64,000 nucleotides of DNA, taken from assembly GCA_963853835.1 (NCBI GenBank), contig OY970835.1, positions 8,299,501 through 8,363,500 of the forward strand. The letters are read 5' to 3'. The notes under the pieces were generated by a model. It was not told where the DNA came from and ran no database searches. It saw only the letters and a program-made list of their open reading frames with translations. Each line of letters begins with the position of its first letter. Positions within the stretch are counted from its first letter, which is position 1. Shown piece by piece: positions 11,294 to 22,200 of the stretch. The translations under genes and the position numbers were made by a program. Source of the stretch: Calendula officinalis. Lineage: Eukaryota > Streptophyta > Magnoliopsida > Asterales > Asteraceae.

Positions 11294-12226
11294 TTCACGT
11301 GATTATTGACATTGCTATTCTACATTTTTCAAATATTTTTCTCCAAGATTCGTTTCTTCAATGCAAAATTTTCATCATTATCATGAGGACCCTGTTCATG
11401 ATCCTCATGAGGGGGAGAAATGACGGAGAAATTGTGCAAATACCGAGTTTATATCAAGTGATTAAGAGAAAGAGCAAATGAGAATCAGTGTACTAAATGG
11501 AAAAACAAGTGAAGAACAAGAAAACCGATTGATCTATACAAATTTATCTCCAAAACCTCAACTACTTCAATTCAAAACTTAATCGTACAACTTATTCTTA
11601 CAAAACCAAACACACACATCTAAAAGCTTAACCGTTCAAATCATTCTCAACCACGTATATCACAAGCTTAACCATATAAATCTTTCTTTCTAAATTCCAC
11701 AAACAACCATATCCATACAAAAGCTTCATTGTTCAAATCTTTTATTTCATACAAGATACAAATTATCCACATTCATCCAAATCTTAAATGTACATATCAT
11801 TCTTTCCTACATACAAAACTTACATACATACATATCCAAAACTTTTAACTTTCAAATCATTCGTACACAAACAAACATACACATCCAAAACTTTAACTGA
11901 CAAATCATTCAAAAACATTATCATTCTATACTCAATATAATCCTCTACCACAAAATTTCAAAAACAACCTCTCCATTATCTGAAAACCCAGTCAAATCCA
12001 CACTTAACTGATATTCCATTTCCTAAAGTTTTCAATTCTTCAGTAAATCAGTTATAGGATTTCCTCACTCAAACATTATCAACGAAAAACTTATCCTCTT
12101 TGAGTATATTAAACTTCCAGATTTCTGCAAATGTTTTGTTCTTGAAATACAGAAAAACATTTTCTTACCAAAGATAGATGATAACAAGAATCTGAAGTTT
12201 GAAGACTGGGATGGCGTATTAAAGAT

Positions 12227-12241
12227 CAAAAAGGGGGAGAT
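12227..12241 (+). promoter_or_regulatory. Polypurine tract
   Basis: AAAAAGGGGGAGAT-type purine run directly before the 3' LTR; it primes plus-strand DNA synthesis. Confidence 0.85.
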
Positions 12242-12504
12242 TGTTAGGACTATTTCTGTAATAGATTTTGACCTTTAAGTCCGTTAGTTAACTTTTCCTT
12301 TGTTAAGTGGTGAGGAGTATATAATGTTGTATGTTTGACTTTGGATGTAAGCTTTCCCACACTTTCAATGCATTAACATTTTGAAAGCTATCTTCTTCCC
12401 TCCATCTCTCTCTCAAGAACACACACACTAAACACACACTTTGATCTTCATTTCTTCACAAATCATCATGAATTAGCTTGAATTCATTAGATTTAAATCT
12501 CTCA
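12242..12504 (+). repeat. 3' LTR of the non-autonomous copia-type element
   Basis: A 263-bp LTR; differs from the 5' LTR mainly by small indels near the end. It is followed by the ACGTG target duplication. Confidence 0.85.
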
Positions 12505-14290
12505 ACGTGTTAGGTTTATCTCTTGCAACACGATAGTTGTGATAACGAACACGAGCATGGTAGAATTTATCAACTCCTGTACTCGAAATCATTTCTTGAC
12601 CTCTTGATTTAAAACTTTGTGATAACGACAAAGAACAGATCGGTTCGTTGAGCACCACCGTGTATTTTCAGTTTATCATCATGTCAAGGGACCCATAAAC
12701 ATCTCTCCTAAAAAGGAGGTGCAATTACCATCTTGTTATATTTCGATTCAAAATACAACTTCCTCTGTACCCAGTAAGGCCTCGTATGACAATCATATTT
12801 CAGACTTGTCTAAGACGAATCAAAGCACATTAGTCATTGTATCCCAAACCAAATACCTCAGGCTTAAGGACAATCCTAGTGATTAATACTTTTGAACTTT
12901 TCAACCACGAAGTATTTATCACGGTGGTCAATCCAATATTCGTCGTCACGACATAATATCACCGATATTTGGTTTACAACAAAACTTGTGTAGCTATCTT
13001 CGAGAAATTCGAATCTTCCACCAAATATCGCGATGACGTTAACGTCCCATCAAGGTTCCCACCAAGATGAGTAGTCACGGATTTATAACTTTTTGAATAA
13101 TTTTTTATTATATTCATGGATACTTTAAAACATACAAAGTCTGAATAATAATGTCACTAATTCATGTATCATTCTTCGCTGGACCAAGATACCGAATTAT
13201 TACTGGATCATTACTTATTCCTTTTGTTCGTGTTGATTACTTAATGACTTTTGCGTATCTTGTAACTTTATCACTAAACTAGTCATTTATATTAAACTAA
13301 ATACATAAGACGAGTATTTGAAAAACACTATAACTTTTGTCTTTGCTAGATTTGGTTCTTGCAACATTAGAACACATTCTAGTCTTGCCTTTTATACAAT
13401 TCGGTAAACAAAGGAGGATTGGAAATTAACTCCTTAGTTTCTTGAATTTATAAAATTTGCCTTGCAACTAAATCTCTTTTAGTCACTAATTTGTATATAC
13501 TTTTACTAGTTGAGGAAATCTCCTTAAATGATTAATGTATTCACCTAGACTGTGAATATCCTATTAGATTTGCAACAATTAATCACAAGACTTGTGAACA
13601 CGCTATTAGGCTTGCAATAATCTAATTAACGATCATTTATTATTTCTCTTAACTCTTTGGCTAACGACTTGGTAATATCTTGTTGGTAATATCTTACTAA
13701 CTTACTAAATTCATTAATACATTTAATGAATATGTTAGTCATAGCTCCCACTCACTTTTATGGAATATAAGCATTACTTAAACTATCACTTTGACTAAGT
13801 CAAGACTTTGACTTTCTTGGTCAAGAACTTATAGTTTAATCTTTCAAGAATCAATCAATCATCAAAGTCATCCTTTGGATTTTGCGAATATCTAATATTC
13901 CTATTAGGGAATTATGACTTGATTGAGTACTGTATCTAACAAGTATAAAACACTTGTAATGATACTTCCAATTCTTAAATACATTAGTATCTTTTAAGAA
14001 CTTCATTTAATTCCAAAGTCACTTCTTGGATTTCATAAATATCCAACATTCCTATTAGGAAATTATAACTTGATTAAATACTGTATTTATTACAAGTATG
14101 AGACACTTGCATTAATACCTTTAGTTCTTTAAATACTTTAATATAGTTTGATCCTCTTAAGAGTTTATTTAATGCCTAAGTCATTCTTTGGATTTTGCGA
14201 ATATCCAATATTCCTATTAGGGAATTATGACTTCATTAAATTCCTTCATCACAAGTATGAAACACTTGTAATAATACTCTTAAATATTAT
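12505..14290 (-). mobile_element. Interior of the LARD-like element, part 2
   Basis: Non-coding AT-rich DNA that continues the element whose 3' LTR is at 5803-6762. It holds several short inverted motifs (for example ACCAAATATCG against CGATATTTGGT near 12970-13030). No protein motif was seen in any frame. The 5' LTR and primer-binding site are not visible, so the element is truncated or ends outside recognisable sequence. Confidence 0.45.
13864..14275. repeat. Imperfect triplicated repeat, about 150-163 bp unit
   Basis: Units start near 13864, 14015 and 14178. Each has AAGTCA..CTTTGGATTT, a TATTCCTATTAGGGAATTA block and an ACAAGTAT...ACACTTGTAAT palindrome. The third unit is shorter. Confidence 0.65.
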
Positions 14291-14570
14291 TATTAGAAAT
14301 GTTTTTGATTAGAAAAGTCACCACAAGTAATATGAAATGTTGTGTTAACTAAAATAGTTAAACACTGACGTATGGTGAAAATGTTAAATGTTTGGTGAAT
14401 TGTTATGTATTTAGATGCCAAAAATAGAAATGTTTAGAAATGAAAACTTTCTAAATAAGGAAAGTTAAGAAATGAAATGTAGTACCATACCCAAAATGTC
14501 GAGTTGTCACATATGTCAATTTTAAAAGTCGTAAAATTATCAAATTATATTTATTACATATATTTCGAAG

Positions 14571-14571
<1 letters not shown>

Positions 14572-14661
<90 letters not shown>
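14572..14661. repeat. (TA)n microsatellite
   Basis: About 90 bp of TA, left flank of the chimeric TIR element. Confidence 0.95.
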
Positions 14662-14664
<3 letters not shown>

Positions 14665-15281
14665 AAGGATTCTATTGAGAACCCTGATTTTATAAAGAAC
14701 TTTGAGAACTTTTAATTAATCAATTTAGACCATTGGATTTAATATTAACGGTTAAGATTTATTATGGTATTATCAAACATAAGAATAGTCTTATTTTTAG
14801 TAATATTTAATTAAATAAGTAATTATACAAAAAAAATAAAATAAAAAGAAAATGAAAAAAAAGATGAACCGTTCTCCCCTAAAAAATCTCCCACTCTCTC
14901 ACCTCTCTCCATATATCTCGTTTTTTAATCTTCACAACCCTAAATTAGGTTTTTTTTTCCTAATCTCTTTATCCTCTTCGTCTTCCCCTCGATTGTGATT
15001 TGCGGCGGCACCATCACCGGAGATGCCAATAAGATCCAAAAAAAAAAATTAAAAATTTCAAAAATGATCCAAAATAAAAATATGGATCATAATTTTGATC
15101 CACAAAAAATATATGGATCATTATTATGATCTACAAAAAAAAGTGGATCATAATTTTTTTTTGTCAAATGTAGTAATAATCATTTGAGTTATATATATTT
15201 ATTTCGGAATTTTTTGAAATTTTTTTTGAGGTATCCTCGCGAATCCTCACCCTTTTTTGAGTCCTCACCGGATCCCACTTC
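14662..15281. mobile_element. Chimeric TIR element (F3 left end, F2 right end)
   Basis: The left ~370 bp begins TTGAGAACCCTGATTTT and matches the left end of the element at 62227-63988, including a following stretch with a CTCTCTC-rich leader and a TTTGCGGCGGCACC segment. From about 15020 the sequence is the inverted complement of element 4645-5046 and ends in its GGATCCCACTTC terminus. The two ends are therefore not inverted repeats of each other. Both sides abut TA tracts (short on the right, 15282-15294). Confidence 0.6.
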
Positions 15282-15294
15282 TATATATATATAT

Positions 15295-16145
15295 TCGAAA
15301 ATTTTCGAATTTTTACAAGCATTTGAAAGGGTTGATTTATTTTAAATATAACAAAGTTTATGTGTATTTTGATTTATTTAAGTCAAATATATAAGGTTAA
15401 AACTATTATAATATTTTATTTAGAATATTGTAAGTTTTAAGTAAGAAATTTTTTTATAAAATAAAAGTTAAAATGGAACATTAAATAAAAGTTATTATGA
15501 TCACAAAGTTATAATCTTAAATATAACTAGAGATTGTATATGTTATAATATTATTAGACTAGAATGTACAAAGTTGTAATTTCATTATAACTAGTAAATT
15601 ATACAAGTTGGAATTTTATTATAATATACAGAGTTATATAAGTCTTATTATAACTAGAAATGTATAAAGTTGTAATATTGTTATACTAGTAATTATATAT
15701 ACAGTTAAAATGAGTAGATTACAAGTCTTGTAAAATACTAAGAATTTTGATAAAGTCTTAAATAACAAGAAAACTTTATAACCTATATCTAACTAGTTCA
15801 AGTTAAAAAAATAGAATAGTTTAAACAAAATAGATTGTTTCTTATTTAATTATATATGTTTTATATAATAGTTTATTATTAGTATTTGCCAAACTTAGAC
15901 CGATGATTGTGTTGACATGGTGATTGCTCGAGTTCCACCATTGATGTTGGAGCTAGTGGGAGTCACGCAACCAAGTCGGGGTCTACTTAGTTTTCCTTAG
16001 ATTTACCTCTTAGGGCGTAAGTTTTGGCAAACCTAATAAGTTTAATTTTACGCGTTTTATTACTAAAATGCAAGGTTGTTTATTTATTAATATAATAAAC
16101 AAAGTTTAATAATAATCTATTATTAAAAGGTGAAAAACGAGATGT
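15295..16145. other. AT-rich DNA and repeat without recognised gene
   Basis: A TTATAACTAG/TACAAAGTTGTAAT motif recurs at about 15480-15720. A GC-richer stretch at 15890-16050 is framed by TTTGCCAAACTTAG and AAGTTTTGGCAAACC in opposite orientation. It is probably part of the repeat into which the Tekay element inserted. No gene seen. Confidence 0.4.
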
Positions 16146-16150
16146 GTCGA

Positions 16151-18651
16151 TGTAACGCCCTGATTTTTATAAACCTATTTTAATTATATTTATCTTTAGT
16201 CAGTTTTTATATTTACCCTTATTAATTTTTCTCCGATTTTTATTCTTTCTGTTCGGTCACAATAAAAAGCTGAAAAACCCGAGTTTATAATTGGGATTGA
16301 GCCCGATAAATGAAGATGGCCGATCCAATAAGCATGGAGTACCGGGCCTTAACTCTAAAATCATCAGTGATATTTATATCCCACCTCTGGACAATTTACG
16401 TGATCACAATTACCCTAAAGCTGCCGACATTCTCTTCCTCGTATTCCCTTCCGCTCGTCAATCATATCACAGAGCATATCCATCGTCTTCTTCCTCCTCC
16501 ATTCCAGCCGCAAGACCAAGCAGTATTTGGTTCATCGGTTCTTCTAGCCGGCAGAATTATTGCATTCGGGTGGTAAGTTTGAAGTATAATTTCGTTTTTC
16601 TTCTATCTCAACAGTCCTTAATCATCAATTCCGTTTTCCTTGTGATCGAGTAGAGCCAGCGGTGATTAATCCATCAGGTGTTGATCGACTTAGCAATCCC
16701 TGTCAAGTATCTCTTGTTGTTTCGGTAAGATTGTGAAGTTCTTTCTCTGTAATCGTTTTTTTTTCGTTTCTAATGGAATGAAGTTTTGGATGTCGGAATT
16801 CAGCCTTGTAATCGAGCAGGAAAATTGAGTATTAGAGCTGCATTGGTGCCGGGATAATCTATTGCCGAGACGAATTAATTTTGAGCCGGAAACAAACTCG
16901 TTTGGATCGGTAGATTTCAACCTTTTCTAGTTTTCCTTTCTGTTTCGTTTCTGTGTTGTTAAACCCCTGTACTAATCGATCGTTCGGACAGATTAGGGCT
17001 GAACATCGAGACAGTAGGGTGCGGGAATTTATGGGTTAGGTTCGATTAGTTTCTTTGTTGTTTGTTCTCGTGTTTTATTTTCAATCGGGAAACTATATTT
17101 TTCTTTTCTCTTTTGTAAGAACTGAATCGGGGTTTTAGGAAAAATTAATTATACTTTGGGAAACTGAGTTTTAATCTGTTAGGCAATTAATTTGGAGTGC
17201 TCGGGTTTTCGGTAACGGGCCGGGTTGGCTAAATCAAGTTTTCAACCTCGATATTTTTTTGGGGCAGATTTCTGCCTTCTGTTCACATCTATTTTTAACC
17301 CGTTTAAACTAATCTTTTGGGATTTTGGCCCGTGCTGGGACCTTGATTTCTGAGTTAGCTTTTCAACACCGCAACCCTCTCGTCAATCCGAATTACGGTT
17401 TAAAAGTTATAGTCAATTTAGTATGCTGCTGTTAGGAATTTGACCGGTGCAGTTTGTCTGTCTTGCATCACTGTTTTGAGACACTTAGCATCTGTTTTGG
17501 CCAGTGACCGTCTCACAGTAAATTGTAGTTCTGATTGTCTTCTAGCCATGGTTAAAATATGAGGAAAATCTAATAGACCGTTTAGGAGTTATGGCAGTTC
17601 CCGTGAGACTGTCGGGGGCTGCCAGTTTTCTGAAATAAGTCCTCGGGTAGGATTTTAACTCCGGGTTTCACTTTTTGGTTTTAGGACCGTCTAGGAGATA
17701 ACGTGCTGTCCTTTTGATTGTCGGGAACCCTTTGGAGCTTACGTTTCTCGAGGTGAGTATTCTCACCGTGTATTCAATTTTAACGTTGTACATGCATGAC
17801 TTATGTGCTACATTTCTTGCACCATAATTGTTATCTGAGTTTGATCTGTTATCTGAGTTTGATCTGTTATCTGAGTTTGATCTGTTATTTGAGTATCTGA
17901 GCAGCTGTTTACTGATTCATGATCTGAGACGTTGTGCCTGGGTAACTGAGCTCGGCACAGAGTCATTCTGTGCTATTACATGCTAGGGCAATCTGAGATA
18001 ATTATGTTAAAGAAATAATAAAACATAATAACACACATCTGAGTTTTGGGATAACCTCCTGTCTGAGTTTTTGGAATTATTCCCGTCTGAGTTTTGGGAT
18101 TATTCCCGTCTGAGTTTTTGGGATTATTCCAGTCTGAGTTTTGGGATCACTCCCGTCTGAGTTTTTGGCTTATGCCTATCTGAGGTGTGAGGAGGTACGA
18201 GGTTGATCTCTCGTCCCGAGTCACACAAGCGCGCTATATAAATTTTAAATCTGAGTAATAAAATCTGAGAAATAAATCTGAGTAATTAATCGAGTAGATT
18301 TTGACTAGGAGTACACCAATGTGCCCTCATGTGTTGTATGTTAAGATTGCTTGCATTTTGAGATATTCACTCAGCTTCTCCAGCTGACCCCTATTTTCCC
18401 CACTGTTTCAGGTACCAGCAAAGGGAAGGAGAAGGTGGACGGATGACCGCTGTATTCTGCCTATGCTGATGTGGACAGCAAATTATTATTATTATAAACA
18501 TTTTTCTCTATTAAACTATTTCTGCTTTTAAGATTTTTGTTAAATACGATTTTACTATTTTGGGATTGTAATAATTGAATTATTGGGACATTTATATTAA
18601 AATATTATATTTAAAAAGTTTTAAAAATCTTGAAAATTTTGGGGTGTTACA
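16151..18651 (+). repeat. 5' LTR of element 1
   Basis: 2501 bp. A TATA box (TATATAAAT, 18235-18243) follows a GTTGATCTCTCG...ACACAAGCGCGC block that is also present at the same place in the element 3 LTR, so this is the likely core promoter. Short tandem repeats with TCTGAG lie at 17830-17895 and 18040-18180. Reading frames such as the one at 16291-16653 recur identically in the other LTR and have no protein motif. Confidence 0.93.
18040..18180 (+). repeat. Tandem TCTGAG repeats in the LTR
   Basis: About six units of 27-30 bp with the form GTCTGAGTTTTGGGATTATT, plus three to four 17-18 bp units GTTATCTGAGTTTGATCT at 17830-17895. Same arrays are in the 3' LTR (25905-26045 and 25695-25760). 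They lie upstream of the TATA box. Confidence 0.75.
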
Positions 18652-18654
18652 AGT

Positions 18655-18666
18655 TGGTATCAGAGC
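18655..18666 (+). promoter_or_regulatory. Primer-binding site (initiator tRNA-Met)
   Basis: TGGTATCAGAGC three bases after the 5' LTR. Confidence 0.92.
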
Positions 18667-18818
18667 TCTGACTTGAGGGATTTGGATTTGCAAGGGGCAA
18701 ATTCAAACTCAAGTATGAGTGTCGAGTTTTAAAATGAGAAAAGAGTAAAATATTTTTCTGAGAAAAGTTCCACATCAGACATACAGCGCGTCACGTCGAC
18801 CTCTCGTTTTCCCGCTGC

Positions 18819-19197
18819 CGGTAATCTTTAAGAGTTTGTTTAATATTATATACTTTATATTAAAAGTTTCGTCAAGAGACACATTATGAGAGTTAGAGAA
18901 TACTTCGAGACATCGACGCCAAGCATACTATACATATTATATATATGCTTATCTACTTTGGGATCTATCTATAGTGTATGGTTGATATGGAAACGGAGGG
19001 TTGTGACGATCTCAATTTTTGCTGGAAACTTGTTGAGGGTAGGTGCCGAAAAATAATAGAAGGGCCCCTATTATTGTACGCACCGAACCTAAGACTACGT
19101 TTTCAGGAGAAATTGAGAAAGTTACTAATTTGACGTTTAAGTATCATTATAGGCAAAATCCTTGTTTTCTGACAATTTACTCCCTTTCTATTTTTAG
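18819..19197 (+). other. Possible leader intron of element 1
   Basis: A GCCG/GTAAT site at 18818/18819 and a CTATTTTTAG acceptor ending at 19197 bracket 379 bp of AT-rich leader just upstream of the gag start at 19202. The donor context is conserved at the same place in element 3 (about 41636). Upstream in-frame codons 19043-19201 would then be intronic. Inference only. Confidence 0.35.
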
Positions 19198-19201
19198 CAA
19201 G

Positions 19202-22200
19202 ATGCCGCCAGCTAGACCTACCGCACAAGAGTTGCGAACCATGATGACTGGGATACTGGGAGAGATGTTACCTGATATGTTCCAGGGCATGTTTGATGAG
19301 ATCACTGATCAGGTCAGCCATATGTTGCAGACCGAGTTCGCTGCCCGAGATGCTGTGGTGCCACAACCACCAGCACCAAAAGCCTTCACCTATCGTGATT
19401 TCTCTGTATGTTCACCCCCTGAGTTTAAGGGTGAATCTGACCCGAAAGTGGCAATACGTTGGCTTGCCGATATGGAGAGCGTCTTTCGCATCTCAAGATG
19501 CCCTACCGATTTGAGGACTACTTATGCATCGCACTCATTGAAGGGCGAGGCTAAAGAGTGGTGGAAACCACTAGCAGCATCCATGACTGAGGAGCAACTG
19601 ACCTGGGAGGTGTTCGTGGACAGGTTCAAGTTGCAGTATGTGCCACGTGTGGAAGTAGAGCGGATCACTAGAGATTTCCTGAGCCTTCAGCAAACCAACA
19701 AATCCGTCAGTGCTATTACTACAAAGTTTCGAGAACTGGCTTCCTTTTGTCCCGACTATGCTGCTACTGAGGAGATGAAGATGGCTCGATATCTGGATAT
19801 GTTGCGTAGTGATATTAGGGAGTTTGTGGGGATGATGCCCCGTAATTCCTTGGCCGAGATGATAGAGGCGGCACGAGGCCGCGAGATTGAGTTGGACCGT
19901 CAGAAGAAAGATTCCAAGAGGTCCCTACCAGCATCTCAAGGGAACTACAGTCAGGGCAATGAGAAGAAGCGTCGGTTTGAGTTCAAACCATACAAGGGCG
20001 GTAATTCGGGTAAGAGCGGACAGACGGGGGGCTATACGCGTTATGGTAACGCGAATCGCGATGAGACGAGGAGCACGTCTCGTGATGCACCAGGTAGAGA
20101 TGATGGGAGAGTGAAACTTTGTTATAAGTGTGGACAGACTGGGCACATGGCGAATGCCTGCAATTTAAGAGGACTGATGTGTTTCTACTGTAAGGAAGAA
20201 GGCCACACGAAGGATGACTGCCCGAAGAAGAAAGACACTGGTAGAGGTATCAAATTCAAACTTTTTACTAACCTTCCCATTCCTCGTAAATTTTTTTCTT
20301 TATGTTTGATTATATAAATTTAAGTATATAAAAATTTAGGTGTTGCTAGAGGGGGGCCTGTGATGAATCCGGCCCCGGCTACTCTCAGGATCGCTGAGGG
20401 GGCTACTACTCAGGCTCGAGGACGAGCCTATCAGATGACTGGGGAGGAGGCCAAGAAGGCTCCTAATGCTGTTGCTGGTAAATATTTTTACCTTCTGAGT
20501 TATTATTTGAGTTATTATCTGAGATTATCTGAGGAAAATTTGCATGAATACTATTGTGTGTTTCTAATTCTGTGTGCATGTTGTGATCTCTGTGTAATAG
20601 GTACTTTTTCTGTGAACGATATACCTGCTTTTGTATTATTTGATAGTGGGGCAACCCACTCGTTTGTCTCTCATGCTTTTAGCAAACTGATGTCTCATAA
20701 ATTAGAGAACCTATCTGAGCCTTTAGTGATAGAAGTCGTCAACGAAAAAACTCTAACGGTTACAAAAGTTTACCGGAAATGTCTGATCGAGCTGTGTGGG
20801 AAGAAATTTCCCATAAATCTTATTCCTATCGCTATGAGAGAATTATGTGTAATTGTGGGGATGGATTGGATGACTGAATACCATGCCGAGATTCTCTGTC
20901 ATCAAAAACAAATCCGTATCAAACCCCCAAGTGGGATTGAATTGGTAATCCAGGGCGACATAAACCGATTGGTGCCGGCACTGTGTTCGGCTGCTAGGGC
21001 AAGAAAATATCTTCAGCACGGTGCCGTGGGCTATCTAGCTTATGTCATCGACACCATTCTTGAATCAAAACCGAGGTCGATAGAAAGTGTTCCTATTGTT
21101 AGCGAGTATGTCGATGTATTTCCCGAGGATCTGCCGGGAATACCACCAGAGAGGCAGGTGGAATTTCGAATTGATTTGGTACCGGGTGCGGCGCCGATTG
21201 CTAAGGCTCCTTATCGCCTTGCACCGCCAGAAATGAAAGAACTGTATGACCAGTTGCAAGAGTTGCAAGAAAAAGAATTTATTCGACCGAGTTGTTCACC
21301 GTGGGGCGCACCGATATTATTTGTGAAGAAGAAGGATGGGTCACAAAGAATGTGTATCGATTACCGTGAATTAAATAAATTGACGGTGAAAAACCGTTAT
21401 CCATTGCCGAGAATCGATGATTTATTTGACCAGCTTCAGGGTGCGTCATGGTTTTCAAAGATCGATTTACGTTCAGGGTATCATCAGATGCGGGTGAAAG
21501 AAGAAGATATTGAGAAAACCGCTTTTCGAACCCGTTATGGTCATTATGAGTTTGTAGTAATGCCCTTCGGACTCACTAACGCACCAGCAGCTTTCATGGA
21601 CCTCATGAACCGGGTGTGTAGTAGTATGTTAGATCGTTCAGTGATCATGTTTATTGATGATATTTTGGTTTACTCAAAGACCAAAGCGGACCACGAGGTT
21701 CATCTTCGCGAGGTGTTAGATACGTTGAGACGCGAAGGTCTTTATGCGAAATTTTCCAAGTGTGAATTTTGGTTACGTGAAGTGCAGTTTCTGGGTCATG
21801 TTGTGAACGAAGAAGGTATAAAAGTCGACCCCGCAAAAATCTCAGCAGTAATGAAGTGGGAAGTACCTAAAACGCCGTCGGAGATTCGTAGTTTCCTGGG
21901 TTTGGCGGGGTATTATCGTCGTTTTATCCAGGATTTCTCCAAAATCGCGTCACCTTTGACAAAGTTGACAAAGAAATCAGCTGCATTTAGCTGGGGTAAT
22001 CAACAGCAAGAAGCTTTTGAAGCATTGAGGAATCGGTTATGTGAGGCGCCGATTCTAGCCCTGCCAGAGGGTGTGGAAGATTTTGTGGTTTACTGTGATG
22101 CGTCTATTCAGGGTTTGGGTGCCGTTTTAATGCAAAGGGGTAAGGTGATTGCATACGCTTCGAGACAGCTGAAATCTCACGAAGGAAATTACCCTACGCA

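Larger units (their letters stand above)
6945..12504 (+). mobile_element. Non-autonomous copia-type LTR retrotransposon
   Basis: Complete element of 5560 bp: 5' LTR 6945-7213, primer-binding site 7216-7227, leader with TTCGGCCC repeats, one coiled-coil ORF, a non-coding 3' region with six structured repeats, polypurine tract 12227-12241, 3' LTR 12242-12504. The 5-bp target duplication ACGTG is present on both sides (6940-6944 and 12505-12509). No protease, integrase, reverse transcriptase or RNase H is encoded, so it must be moved in trans. Multiple GGGGGAG tracts and the WVPK motifs suggest a SIRE-like copia origin (inference). Confidence 0.85.

Noticed and set aside
16291..16653. 120-codon frame in the element 1 LTR, repeated at 24154-24516
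   Set aside because: Present twice only because LTRs are duplicated; no domain, and overlapping frames of similar length exist.
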